A stretch of DNA of 48,156 bases. It comes from JAFARZ01 sp035651595 (GTDB taxonomy: Bacteria; Actinomycetota; Actinomycetes; Streptosporangiales; Streptosporangiaceae). Shown piece by piece: positions 8,528 through 17,492 of the stretch. Both the position numbers and the translations under genes were made by a program. The notes beneath the pieces are model-generated. The model was not told where the DNA came from. It did not search any database and saw nothing but the letters and a program-made list of their open reading frames with translations. Positions within the stretch are counted from its first letter, which is position 1; every line of letters starts with the position of its first letter. The DNA lies in NCBI GenBank assembly GCA_035651595.1, contig DASRFJ010000160.1, positions 1 through 48,156 of the forward strand. Reading direction: 5' to 3'.

Positions 8528-9112
8528 ATGGCCCGTCGGGCAACTGCCGTGTTCGCGGCCCTCGCGGCCGCCGACGTGCTCCTGGCGGCGACCGGGCACC
8601 ACCGGCCGCGCCGCCTGACCAAGCCGCTGTTGATGCCGGTGCTGATGGCGGGGCGCGACCGTCCGGTGCAACGGGCACTGGCCTTCGGCGGCGCCGGCGA
8701 CGTGGCCCTGCTCGGCAGCAGTCAGGCCGCGTTCACCGCGGGGCTGGCCAGTTTCCTGGCCGGTCACGTGGCCTGGATCATCGCCTTGCGCAAGCGTCCC
8801 GGTGGCGGCTGCCTGCGCGCCCGGCCCGCCCTCGCCGCACCGCACGTGGCCGCGTTCGGCGCGCTGAACGCCTACCTGTGGAACCGCACCGGCGATGACC
8901 GCATCCCGGTCCTCGCCTACAGCACCGCGCTGCTGGCGATGTCCCTGGTGGCGCTGGATTCCGGCTCGCCCAGAACGGCCGCGGGCGGCGCGCTGTTCCT
9001 GGCCTCGGACGCCCTGCTCGCAGTGGAGAAGTTCGGTGGCCTGCACGTGCCCGCGCACGAGGGCCTGGTAATGTCGACCTACCTCAGCGCCCAGGCGCTG
9101 CTCGCCGGGTAA
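8528..9112 (+). CDS. YhhN/TMEM86-family lysoplasmalogenase-like membrane protein
   Basis: A 194-residue, mostly hydrophobic protein with about seven helices. Typical YhhN/TMEM86 features are RLTKPLLMPVLM, FGGAGDVALLG, FLAGHVAWI and a late GGALFLASDALLAV. Family enzymes hydrolyse the vinyl-ether bond of lysoplasmalogens; activity here is inferred. I chose ATG 8528 because GGGAGG precedes it and the segment from 8456 is not protein-like for the family. It is divergent to the GPP34 gene, so the pair may share a regulatory region and a membrane-lipid theme. Confidence 0.8.
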   Translation: MARRATAVFAALAAADVLLAATGHHRPRRLTKPLLMPVLMAGRDRPVQRALAFGGAGDVALLGSSQAAFTAGLASFLAGHVAWIIALRKRPGGGCLRARPALAAPHVAAFGALNAYLWNRTGDDRIPVLAYSTALLAMSLVALDSGSPRTAAGGALFLASDALLAVEKFGGLHVPAHEGLVMSTYLSAQALLAG

Positions 9113-9183
9113 ACACGCTCGCACGCGGTGGTGCGGGGAGCGAAGCGACCTGTCGTTAGGAGCCTTCGATAAGCTCGGTCGCC

Positions 9184-9957
9184 GTGCCCTATGTGCAGCT
9201 TCCCGCCGTGAATACCTACTTCGAGCAGGCCGGATCCGGGCCCGCGGTGGTGCTGTTGCACGGCGGCTTGTTCGGTGCCGAGTCCTGGTTCGCGCAGCGC
9301 GACGCGCTGGCCGCCGAGTTCGAGGTCTACCTGCCCGAGCGTCGTGGGCACGCGCATACGCCCGATGTCGCTGGCCCGCTCACCTACCAGGCCATGGCCG
9401 ACGACACGGTGGCTTTCCTCGAGGCCGTGGTGCCGGGCCCGGCTCACCTGGTCGGCTGGAGCGACGGCGCGGTGGTCGGGGCACTGGTCGCGGCCCAGCG
9501 ACCTGATCTGGTGAACCGGCTGGTCTTGATCGGCCAGTACTTCAACCCCAGCGGCCAGGTGCCGGATGGACTGGTGGAGCTGATGTCGTCGCAGTGGCGG
9601 GAGGCGCCCCCGGCGTTCCTGCACGAGCACTACGACCGGGTCTCGCCGGACGGGCCCGAGCACTATCCGGTCTTCCTGGGCAAGATGCTCGACATGGTTG
9701 CCAGGGAGCCGGACATCCCGCTATCCGCGCTGGCCGCCATCTCCGCCCAGACGCTGATCCTCCAGGGCGACAAGGACGAGGTCCTGATCGGGCACAGCGC
9801 CGACGTGGCCGCCGCGATCCCGGGCGCCCGGCTGGCCGTGCTGCCCGGCACGCACGCGCTGCCGGTGGAGAGCCCGGATCTGGTCAACCAGCTGCTCATC
9901 ACGTTCCTGCGGGACGGCCCGCCCGGCGCGGCCTGGGATCCCCGCGGCCCAGGCTAA
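9184..9957 (+). CDS. Alpha/beta hydrolase
   Basis: A 257-residue alpha/beta-hydrolase-fold enzyme. The oxyanion-hole segment is VVLLHGGLFGAESW, the nucleophile elbow is GWSDGA (S93), the acid is probably in LQGDKDEV and the catalytic His is in PGTHALP. There is no signal peptide, so it is cytoplasmic. The substrate is not inferable. The start is GTG at 9184. It ends about 35 bp before the repeat-B2 region. Confidence 0.85.
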   Translation: MPYVQLPAVNTYFEQAGSGPAVVLLHGGLFGAESWFAQRDALAAEFEVYLPERRGHAHTPDVAGPLTYQAMADDTVAFLEAVVPGPAHLVGWSDGAVVGALVAAQRPDLVNRLVLIGQYFNPSGQVPDGLVELMSSQWREAPPAFLHEHYDRVSPDGPEHYPVFLGKMLDMVAREPDIPLSALAAISAQTLILQGDKDEVLIGHSADVAAAIPGARLAVLPGTHALPVESPDLVNQLLITFLRDGPPGAAWDPRGPG

Positions 9958-10286
9958 GCCGTGTCGGCCAGGTGAGAGCGGCTACTGTGTCGGCTGCCCG
10001 CAATGCTCCGGTTTGTTCCAGTATGGCCTTGCCGTTCGACTGTCTGCGCGGGCTCCGGGAGGCGTCCGAAAAAGATTGCGGACACTTACCCCCCCAATCC
10101 GGGGGGGTAAGTGTCCGCAATAATCCGGCCCGACGTCGACCTGCCCGGAAATAAGGCCAAATATCCGGATACGGGGCGCGGGCTGGCCGGCGCGCCGCAC
10201 CTCACCGCCCGTCGCCGGGCGCGGGCTGCCGCCGCGGGTGGGGCGCCTGCCGTGCCCCTCCGGCGCGCCGCGCGCCGGCCGCGGCG
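9958..10286. other. Gene-free stretch holding repeat B2
   Basis: Between convergent genes. It contains the full family B unit (about 9993-10180) followed by very GC-rich DNA with no supported gene. The B2 hairpin may also terminate transcription from both sides. Confidence 0.6.
9993..10180 (+). repeat. Family B repeat, copy B2 (perfect 21-bp hairpin arms)
   Basis: The hairpin is at 10075-10121: two perfect 21-bp arms (ATTGCGGACACTTACCCC... and its complement) around a 5-nt loop, AATCC. Upstream (9993-10074) it shares GTTTGTTCCAGTATGGCCTT and neighbouring bases with copy B3 (32222-32303). Downstream (10122-10180) it shares GGCC...TGCCCGGAA...ATATCCGGAT with the reverse complement of copy B1's flank. 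Together the three copies define a unit of about 190 bp. Confidence 0.85.
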
Positions 10287-13200
10287 TCAGTCGTTGAGTG
10301 CCGGGCTGGTGACCTTCCATGCGCCGGTCCCCGGTGCGGCGCCGAGGGGCACCGCGCGGAGCACCACCGGTCCGGTCTGGGCGGGATCGGCGGGCTGGAG
10401 CACTACGCCAGGCGCCGCCTCGCTGCGGACCAGGAACAGATTGGGTCCGACGGCGGGGGTGACGGGCCTGAGCAGCCACTTCTGGCGGGCGACCGCCTCC
10501 GGGTCGATGACAACCCCGGCAGCGGTGAAGCCGGGCACGAACTTGACATCCTGGACGACGGTCGGCGATATCGGCCGCGGGGGCGTGGCCGCCGCAGCGG
10601 GCGCGATCGTCGGTACCTGAACGGTCAGGTACAGGTTGCTCACGTTGCTGCGGATGTACCAGAACCCGTTGCCCGCGTCCTCGAAGGAGAAGTCCTGCGC
10701 CGCCGAGCCGTCGGCGGGCAGCTGCCACAGCGCGGCGCCGGGCGCGGGATTGGCGTCCTTGACGCTGAGCAGTTGCTGGGACGCGCCGAACTGGAAGTTG
10801 TAGCGCAGGAACGGCAGGAACTGGGACTGCCGCTTGGTGTTCCCGACGACCTCGGACAGGTCGTTGGCCGCGGCGTACCGCGCGCCGAGGTACGGCGGGT
10901 TCGCGCTCATGAAGCGACGCGCGATCGTCCGCAGGATCGAGGTGTGGTCGAAGTGCAGGTCACCTCGCTGTTTCGGGTTGGCAGGAACGGGCGCCGAGTC
11001 GCTGCCGAACACCGCGCCCGCGGCGACCCACGGCGAGATGACGAATGCCGGGACCCGCACGCCATGGGTCTCGATCGGCAGCTCGGGGGAGACCTTCTCC
11101 GCCGCCGACGGCGGCACGTGGTCGTAGAACCCGCCGTGCTCGTCGTAGACGACGAGCAGCAGCGTGGAATCCCACGCCGGGCTGGCGACCACCGCCTCGA
11201 CCACCCGCCGGACGAACGCCTGGCCGTCCTTGACGTCCGCCGGCGCCCCGTCGGCGTTGGCGTTGGGCGGCAGCTCGATGTAGTGCGGGTCGATGAACGA
11301 CACGCTCGGCAGGGTCCCGGCCTTCGCGAGGGCGAAGAAGCCGCGGTTGGGGTCGTTCAGGTCGACGATGTGCTCGTCGTCGAACGTGTGGTTCGCGAAG
11401 AACCTGAGGAAGCAGTAGCCCTGTTCGAAGTAGTTCCACGAGACCGGCTGGCCGGTGTCGGAGAAGGCGGGATCGGACAGGTAGTCGAAGATCGTCTTGG
11501 TGAAGACCGGCCGGAGCGGGCTGGAATTGTCGAACTCCCAGAACCCTCGCGGGTCGAGGTTCAGCCGCCCGGTCAGCTCGGTGAAGCGGTTGCAGAACGT
11601 CGGGCCCGGGTGGCCGGCGAACCACCGGTGCCCGATGGTGAAGTCGCGGACCAGCGAGTCATAGGTCGGGACGGTGCTCGCGGTCTGGTGGCCCATGATC
11701 TGGCCGGCGATCGCGGCGCCATTCTCGGCCGCGTATTCGCGCACGAACCCGTCCATCAGGCCGCCGTTGATCGCCCGGTGCACCGGCTCGAACCCATGCG
11801 GCGGGTCGGGCGAGAAGAACGTGTCGCTGACCGCGGTGGTCGGAAAACTCGTGCCGCGGAACGTGTTGGACTCGGTGCCTGTCAGCCCGTCGACGTCCGT
11901 GCGCCCGGCACCGCCTTGTGCGGCGGGCAGGCTGAGATAACCAAGCATATGATCGAACGACCTATTCTCCATGGTCAGCACCACGATGTGGTCTATGTGG
12001 GAGAGCGTGCCGGGTGCGAAGTTCCAGGCCGGGTTGGGATTCTGCTTGGTCGGCCAGTCCGCTGGGGTAGGCGGGACGAACACGTTCTCCGGCACCGAGT
12101 GCGTGATCACGATCTCGTCGTTCGTGGCATCCCCGTGCAGGTCGAAGATCTCGATGTTGTGGCCGTCGATGTCGACGTCGTCATCGGAGACGCCGCCGGC
12201 CAGCCACGAGGTCAGCGTGGAGTTGATGCTGTCCCGCGGCGTCCGCCCGGTGAAGTGATCCTGGGTGCGCAACTGGTCGAAGATGTTGTCGCGCAGGCCC
12301 TCGCGGATGAAGCTGCCCGGATCGGTAATCTCCGACGTCACGAGGTGCACGTGGATGAGCTCGTCGAGGAAGACCTCGCGCGGGGTCTCCGCGGTGGTGA
12401 AGTCGACGGGCTGGCCGAGCATCGTGCCGGTGTAGTGGAACAGCGTGTTCCCGGCGGCGTCCTGGCCGACCGGCTTGGCGGTGTTGCTGAGGTTGTCGAG
12501 TTCGGTCATCCAGTTGAACGCGTCGATGACGGTGCGGCCGTCGGTCGTCAGCACGCCGAGTGAGAGCTTCAGCGTGAGCGAGAAGTCGGTGAAGTCGACG
12601 TCGGCGAGCCCTTGGGCTTCCTCCGGACCCAGTGTCTCGAAGTGAACGACGAGGCTGAACACCGGTGGCTGCACCGAGTCGACGCTCACGCTGAGGTTGT
12701 CGCTGTTGACGTCGACGAAATAAATGGTGTTGGTGAGCCCGTGGAAAACCGACAGCTGCCCGAGGCTGGTCGGGCTGCTTGCGTACGTGATGCCGCCGTG
12801 CACGGCGGCGATCGAGCGGACGTCGATATAGCTTTCCGGGAACGCCTCGTCGTTGTAGATCCCGGCATTGTGCAGCCGGATCTTGCGCAGCGGCGGCAGC
12901 GGCGGGGTCGTGCTGGTGTCGGGACCGTTTCTCGTGTTGATGAACTCGTCCAGCTTGCGGCGCACCAGCCCCATCGGGATGTGCTTGGTCTGGACGGACT
13001 GGTCCGGGTTGAGCGTCAGCGGAGCCGCGGGCCTGGCCGCCACCGCGGGGAACGCCGGGCCCTGGTACACCCCGACGTGCTTGGTGTGGTCCTGGTCCAG
13101 GATGACGCCGCTGGTCGAGGTGACGTAGAAGACGCTTTTCTGCGCGAAGTCGTTCGGGTCGGCGAACTCGAAGGTCACCCGGTAGTCGAAGATCCAGGTG

Positions 13201-14030
13201 TCGTCGCCGTTCGGCGCGATCGTGATGACGATCTCAGGCAGCACCATGTCGGCGAGCAGTATCTCGCCCAAGGTGAGCGTGCCGTCGGACGACGGCCAGC
13301 GGATCGTGTGCACCGCGCCTTTGTCCACGAACTCCACGCCGGGGAGCAGGTTCGTGCCGGACGCGATCACGGTGCTGGACGTGGCGTTCAGCCGGTTGAC
13401 GATCTCGATGTTCAGCTTGGTGTCAAAGTCCCGGTTGTCGTCGTGGGTGAAGAAGTCGACGGCCACCGACTTGAGTGCCGACTTGGTGAGGGGCTTGGCC
13501 GGGACGGGCACCGGCACCAGCGGGTTTTCCGAGCAGATCCCCGAATAGTTCCTGTTGTCCTGGTCCAGCGTGATCCCTGGCAGCCCGCCGTCGGTGCTGG
13601 ATGAATACGAAATGCTCGATCCGTCGTCGAAGCTGAGCGCGAGCGTGAAGTCGAACCGCCAGGTGTCGTTGCCGTGGGTCAGGATGTGGATGTCGACCGC
13701 GGGCAGCACGATGTCGTCCAGGGTTACCGGCTGGGGCATGAGGACCATGTCCAGCGGCGAGCTGAACGTGTGATCTGTCCCGTTGTCGAACCCGAAAGTG
13801 GACGCCAGGCCGATGCCCCGGGCGAGGAACGGGCTGCTGGCGTGATCGGCGAGATCGCCGCCGGGCAGGTACCGCTCGGAGGCGAGGAGGTTCGAGATGA
13901 AGTTGGCGTTCGAATCCGAGCCGCCGGTGGTGTCGAGGCGGTTCTTTACGAACACGTGCACGACCGTGTTGAAGTCCTTGTCCTCATCGATCGTATGGAA
14001 CGTGATGCTTACGCCGTTCAGGGTAGGCAT
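10287..14030 (-). CDS. Giant phospholipase-C-type phosphoesterase with duplicated N-terminal domain and lectin-like C-terminus
   Basis: About 1247 residues from ATG 14030 (MPTLNGVSITFHT). The central part (~680-1080) is the acid phosphatase / non-haemolytic phospholipase C fold: HIVVLTMENRSFDHMLGYL, HPGPTFCNRFTELTGR, SVSFIDPHYIELPPN and VVYDEHGGFYDHVPP, carrying the expected metal and nucleophile region. The N-terminal ~600 residues are unusual. Two diverged copies of a beta-rich unit start SITFHTIDEDKDFNT and VDFFTHDDNRDFDT, each with a ...NDTW.FD... strand and ...LDQD... end; a third, weaker unit may follow. The last ~160 residues (SVKDANPAPGAALWQ...) look ricin-B-like. No Sec or Tat signal is visible, so export is unclear. 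It is divergent from the LAL regulator. Confidence 0.85.
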   Translation of the reverse strand: MPTLNGVSITFHTIDEDKDFNTVVHVFVKNRLDTTGGSDSNANFISNLLASERYLPGGDLADHASSPFLARGIGLASTFGFDNGTDHTFSSPLDMVLMPQPVTLDDIVLPAVDIHILTHGNDTWRFDFTLALSFDDGSSISYSSSTDGGLPGITLDQDNRNYSGICSENPLVPVPVPAKPLTKSALKSVAVDFFTHDDNRDFDTKLNIEIVNRLNATSSTVIASGTNLLPGVEFVDKGAVHTIRWPSSDGTLTLGEILLADMVLPEIVITIAPNGDDTWIFDYRVTFEFADPNDFAQKSVFYVTSTSGVILDQDHTKHVGVYQGPAFPAVAARPAAPLTLNPDQSVQTKHIPMGLVRRKLDEFINTRNGPDTSTTPPLPPLRKIRLHNAGIYNDEAFPESYIDVRSIAAVHGGITYASSPTSLGQLSVFHGLTNTIYFVDVNSDNLSVSVDSVQPPVFSLVVHFETLGPEEAQGLADVDFTDFSLTLKLSLGVLTTDGRTVIDAFNWMTELDNLSNTAKPVGQDAAGNTLFHYTGTMLGQPVDFTTAETPREVFLDELIHVHLVTSEITDPGSFIREGLRDNIFDQLRTQDHFTGRTPRDSINSTLTSWLAGGVSDDDVDIDGHNIEIFDLHGDATNDEIVITHSVPENVFVPPTPADWPTKQNPNPAWNFAPGTLSHIDHIVVLTMENRSFDHMLGYLSLPAAQGGAGRTDVDGLTGTESNTFRGTSFPTTAVSDTFFSPDPPHGFEPVHRAINGGLMDGFVREYAAENGAAIAGQIMGHQTASTVPTYDSLVRDFTIGHRWFAGHPGPTFCNRFTELTGRLNLDPRGFWEFDNSSPLRPVFTKTIFDYLSDPAFSDTGQPVSWNYFEQGYCFLRFFANHTFDDEHIVDLNDPNRGFFALAKAGTLPSVSFIDPHYIELPPNANADGAPADVKDGQAFVRRVVEAVVASPAWDSTLLLVVYDEHGGFYDHVPPSAAEKVSPELPIETHGVRVPAFVISPWVAAGAVFGSDSAPVPANPKQRGDLHFDHTSILRTIARRFMSANPPYLGARYAAANDLSEVVGNTKRQSQFLPFLRYNFQFGASQQLLSVKDANPAPGAALWQLPADGSAAQDFSFEDAGNGFWYIRSNVSNLYLTVQVPTIAPAAAATPPRPISPTVVQDVKFVPGFTAAGVVIDPEAVARQKWLLRPVTPAVGPNLFLVRSEAAPGVVLQPADPAQTGPVVLRAVPLGAAPGTGAWKVTSPALND

Positions 14031-14173
14031 GACCTGGGTCCCCCATGTCTGTTGGTCATCGGCAGCCTCCAGGGTCCGCTCAGCACGGCTCGCCAGACAT
14101 CGGTGCCGGTGCCTATTTTCGGTTCGTGATCTCCCCACATTGGTGATGGAACCGGATGGAACGCCGGTCAGGT

Positions 14174-16960
14174 ATGCAGGCCGATACCGGAGAACCGCTG
14201 CTGGAGCTGCTGGAACGCGAGTCGCCGTTGGCATCGCTGCGGGAGTACGCGGCGCAAGCCCGATGCGGCGACGGACGGCTGGTCCTGGTCGCTGGCGAAG
14301 CCGGCGTGGGGAAGTCCGCGCTGGTCGAGCAGTTGCGACTGGACCTGCCAGGCGCCCGTTGGTGGTGGGGTGCCTGCGATGGCCTGTTCACGCCGCGGCC
14401 GCTCGGGCCGCTGTTCGACCTGGCCGACCAGCTCGGCGGTGACCTCGCGGATCTGTGCCGCGCCGGCGCGGGCCGCGAAGAGCTGTTCCGCGCACTGCTG
14501 CGCCAGATCAGTCCGCCGCAGCTGCTGGACGTGGTGGTGATCGAGGACGTTCACTGGGCTGACGACGCCACCCTCGACCTGCTGCGGTACTTGGGCCGGC
14601 GGCTACGCGACTCCGGGGTGCTGCTCATCGTCACGTACCGGGACGACGCTCTCGCCGCCGACGACCCGTTGCGGGTAGTGCTCGGGGATCTCGCCACCCA
14701 GCGGTACACCCGGCGCATCGGGCTGGCGACGCTGACGGCGCGGGCGGTCGGTCTCCTGGCCGCGGGTAGCGAGCTGACCGCCGCCGAACTGTACCGGCTC
14801 ACCGGCGGCAACCCGTTCTTTGTCACCGAGGTGCTGCGCGCCGGAACGGGCGAGGTGCCTGCCTCCGCGCGAGACGCGGTGCTGGCCCGCGCCGCACGCC
14901 TGAGCGGCGGCTCGCGCGAGGTGCTGGACGTCGCCGCGCTGAGCGGTACCCGGGTCGAGGTACGGTTCCTGGAGTCGGTGACCGGCTGTCCGGTCTCGGC
15001 CGTCGACGAGCTGGTGGCCAGCGGCCTGCTGGTCGGGGACGGCGCCTGGCTCAGGTTCCGGCACGAGATTGCGCACCTGGCCGTCGCGCAGGCGGTCCCC
15101 GCGCACCGCGGGCAGGCCATCCACCGGCTGATCCTGGCCGCGCTTGGTTCCGTGGAGTGGGCGGACGACGCCCGGCTGGCCTTCCACGCGGAGGCGGCCG
15201 GTGACGGTGCGGCCGTGCTGCGGCATGCGGCGGCCGCGGCGCGGCAGGCCGCACGGCTGGTCTCGCACCGGGAAGCCGCCGCCCAGTTCGAGCGGGCACT
15301 GCGGTTCGCTGACGAGGCGGACCCGGCGACGCGGGCGGAGCTGCACCAGGATTTCGCCGGCGAGGTGTCGCTGCTGGACCGATGGCCGGAGGCCGAGGTT
15401 GCCCAGGAGCGCGCGCTGGCGTTGTGGCGCGAGGTCGGCGACCGGCTGCGCGAGGGCGACGCACTCTGGCGGCTGTCCCGGATCAAGTGGCACATGTGCC
15501 GTGGCCGCGAGGCAGTCGCCGCCGCCGAGGCCGCGGTGTCGACGCTCGAACCGCTCGGGCACAGCGTCGAGCTGGCCCGGGCGTACGCCACATTCGCCAA
15601 CCAGCGGATGCTGTACTGCGACCACGATGCCGCGATGGACCTGGCGCGCCGGGCGCAGGATCTGGCCGGCGAATTCGGTGCCACGGACGTGCTCAGCGAC
15701 GCGCTCAACACGGAGGCGGCCAGCGCGGCGGCCAAGGGACTGGACTGGTGGTCCAGGCAGCTTCGGCGCGCCCTGGACCTCGCGCTCACCGCCGGCCACC
15801 AGGAGCAGGCGGGACGCGCCTACGCGAACCTCTGCGGGATCCACAACGACAAGCGAGAGTCCGGCGCGGCTCGGCGGTACCTGGCGGAGGGCATGGCGTT
15901 CTGCGAGGAGCAGGACCTCACCGCGTACGCGACGTTCCTGCGCGGCGAGCAGGCCACCATGCTGGAGCGCTCCGGCGACTGGGACGAGGCCATCGCGCTG
16001 AGCAGCCAGCTGCTGGCCCAGGCCGGGACGTCTCCGGCCAGCCGCCTGTGCACGCTGATCCGGCTTGGCGTGCTGCGCGCTCGGCGCGGCGAGCCGGGTG
16101 TCTGGGAGTACCTCGACGAGGCGGCCGCGACAAGCGACGCGAACGGGGAGCCGCGGCACCAGGTGGCGGTCCGGCTGGCCCGCGCCGAGGCGTACTGGCT
16201 CGCGGGCCAGCCGGGTGCGGCCCGGCGCGAGGCCGAGCTCGCCGATGCCGCGTCCGCCGGCTGCGACGCCTGGCGTCGCGGCGCCGTGGCTGTCTGGCTG
16301 GTGCGCGCCGGCGCCGCCCGTCCGGTTCCCGCCGAAGTCGCGCGGCCCTACCGGATGCTGCTCGACGGCGACCCGGTCGCGGCCGCACAGGTATGGACCG
16401 AACTGGGCTGTCCGTATGAGGCGGCGATCGCGCTGGCCAGCGCGGCGGACCAAGCGGCTCTACGCAAGGCCCTGGGCATCCTCACCGACTTGGGCGCCAC
16501 CCCGGCGTGCCAGCTCGTCCGGCACCGCCTGCGCGCGCTCGGCGCACGATCGATCCCGGCCGGCCCGCGCACCGCCACCCGGACGGACCCGTTCCGGCTC
16601 ACCCCTCGCGAACGCGAGGTTCTCGACCTCATCCGCGCCGGGCACACCAACGCCGAAATCGCCGCGAAGCTGTTCATCTCCGCCAGAACCGCGGGCCACC
16701 ACGTATCGGCGATCCTCGCGAAGCTAGCCGTGCCGACCCGCGGCGCGGCGGCGCGCCGCGCTGCCTGCCCGGACCTGCCAGCTCCAGCTTGCTTATCGCC
16801 AGCGCGTGCCAAGGATCCGTACGTTGATCGCGAAGCCTTTTGCCCCCGTTCCGGGGGTAAAACCCTTCGCGATCATGAACGGCGGCATCCCCAAGGTAGG
16901 TACCGGCCGGCGCAATATAGGGAGGCGCTCCCGATTCGGCCTGACGGGGCAGGAGCCTAG
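14174..16960 (+). CDS. LAL-type (AAA ATPase + LuxR HTH) transcriptional regulator with repeat-derived tail
   Basis: About 928 residues. The N-terminal AAA/STAND ATPase has Walker A GEAGVGKSA and Walker B VVVIEDVHWADD. A long helical TPR-like middle follows, then a C-terminal LuxR HTH (RLTPREREVLDLIRAGHTNA, SARTAGHHVSAIL). Family members stop soon after the HTH. Here the frame continues another ~70 residues through hairpin B4, where DREAFCPRSGGKTLRDHE is repeat-encoded. The start may instead be ATG 14156. LAL regulators usually activate catabolic or secondary-metabolism genes; the divergent phosphoesterase gene is the natural target to suspect, with about 140 bp between the starts. Confidence 0.88.
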   Translation: MQADTGEPLLELLERESPLASLREYAAQARCGDGRLVLVAGEAGVGKSALVEQLRLDLPGARWWWGACDGLFTPRPLGPLFDLADQLGGDLADLCRAGAGREELFRALLRQISPPQLLDVVVIEDVHWADDATLDLLRYLGRRLRDSGVLLIVTYRDDALAADDPLRVVLGDLATQRYTRRIGLATLTARAVGLLAAGSELTAAELYRLTGGNPFFVTEVLRAGTGEVPASARDAVLARAARLSGGSREVLDVAALSGTRVEVRFLESVTGCPVSAVDELVASGLLVGDGAWLRFRHEIAHLAVAQAVPAHRGQAIHRLILAALGSVEWADDARLAFHAEAAGDGAAVLRHAAAAARQAARLVSHREAAAQFERALRFADEADPATRAELHQDFAGEVSLLDRWPEAEVAQERALALWREVGDRLREGDALWRLSRIKWHMCRGREAVAAAEAAVSTLEPLGHSVELARAYATFANQRMLYCDHDAAMDLARRAQDLAGEFGATDVLSDALNTEAASAAAKGLDWWSRQLRRALDLALTAGHQEQAGRAYANLCGIHNDKRESGAARRYLAEGMAFCEEQDLTAYATFLRGEQATMLERSGDWDEAIALSSQLLAQAGTSPASRLCTLIRLGVLRARRGEPGVWEYLDEAAATSDANGEPRHQVAVRLARAEAYWLAGQPGAARREAELADAASAGCDAWRRGAVAVWLVRAGAARPVPAEVARPYRMLLDGDPVAAAQVWTELGCPYEAAIALASAADQAALRKALGILTDLGATPACQLVRHRLRALGARSIPAGPRTATRTDPFRLTPREREVLDLIRAGHTNAEIAAKLFISARTAGHHVSAILAKLAVPTRGAAARRAACPDLPAPACLSPARAKDPYVDREAFCPRSGGKTLRDHERRHPQGRYRPAQYREALPIRPDGAGA
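16823..16880. repeat. Diverged family B-like hairpin, copy B4
   Basis: Inverted repeat: GATCGCGAAGCCTTTTGCCC pairs with GGGGGTAAAACCCTTCGCGA around GTTCC. It has the same C-run/loop/G-run design as family B but a different outer arm. Its right end, read in reverse, begins GTTCATGATCGCGAAGGGTT. That motif recurs, slightly changed, at 17493-17516 and in reverse at 39501-39522, bordering the long family A element. It lies inside the extended 3' end of the LAL gene. Confidence 0.75.
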
Positions 16961-16996
16961 CGTCGATGCACCAGCTACGACGAAGGAGAACCGGTC

Positions 16997-17248
16997 ATGC
17001 CTCTTTACCTGGACGTGCACACGATCGCGGACGGCGTCACGATGGACGATGTGGCCCAAGCGCACAAGGCCGACCTGCAGGCGCAGTCAGGGCACGACGT
17101 CAGCTACTTGCGGTACTGGGTGGACGAGCAGCAGGGCAAGATCTTCTGCCTAGTGGAAGCGCCCTCCGCGGAGGCGGCGTCGGCGGTGCACCGCGAGGCG
17201 CACGGGCTGGTCGCTGACGAGATCTTCCAGGTGCAGGAGGGTAGCTAG
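16997..17248 (+). CDS. DUF4242 / SCO4226-like nickel-binding small protein
   Basis: An 83-residue ferredoxin-like-fold protein: MPLYLDVHTIADGVTMDDVA, YLRYWVDEQQGKIFCLVEAP, and AVHREAHGLVADEIFQVQEGS. It matches actinobacterial DUF4242 proteins; the Streptomyces SCO4226 protein is a nickel-binding dimer. A strong RBS (GAAGGAG) precedes the ATG. It starts 37 bp after the aberrant stop of the LAL gene. Confidence 0.88.
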   Translation: MPLYLDVHTIADGVTMDDVAQAHKADLQAQSGHDVSYLRYWVDEQQGKIFCLVEAPSAEAASAVHREAHGLVADEIFQVQEGS

Positions 17249-17427
17249 CGGGCGCTCACCGGCTGGCCGGGTTCGCCCTCAAGCTGCAGGTGCGGTACCA
17301 CCGGCTCCAGCCAGCGCGGCAGCCACCATGCGTGCGACCCGAGCAGCGACATGACCGACGGCACCAGGACCATCCGGACCAGGGACGCGTCGATCAGCAC
17401 CGCGAACGCCATGCCGATGGCGAGCAT
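17245..17427 (-). pseudogene. C-terminal remnant of an MMPL/RND-type transporter
   Basis: About 60 residues remain: AIGMAFAVLIDASLVRMVLV, then LLGSHAWWLPRWLEPVVP. This is the characteristic last transmembrane helix and WWLPRWL end of actinobacterial MMPL transporters, which are normally 700 residues or more. Upstream (17428-17492) the sequence turns abruptly AT-rich and no longer encodes MMPL. The rest of the gene was lost, probably in an insertion/deletion tied to the repeats that follow. It overlaps the DUF4242 stop by 4 bp on the other strand. Confidence 0.8.
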
Positions 17428-17492
17428 TAACTGTTCATCAAGCGCAGAGATAAAATTTCAAATTAATAAACGATCTACCCTCTATGGGTATA

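Noticed and set aside
8441..9124. Extended N-terminus of the GPP34 frame up to 9124
   Set aside because: The extra 228 residues are antisense to the lysoplasmalogenase and not protein-like; ATG 8440 fits the family.
10075..10121. B2 hairpin as a simple intrinsic terminator only
   Set aside because: It may terminate transcription, but the shared asymmetric flanks in other copies show it is part of a larger repeat.
10773..12563. 596-residue plus-strand open frame
   Set aside because: Antisense to the phosphoesterase, with low-complexity composition and no domain.
14603..16453. 616-residue minus-strand open frame
   Set aside because: Antisense to the LAL regulator, whose ATPase and HTH motifs fix the coding strand.
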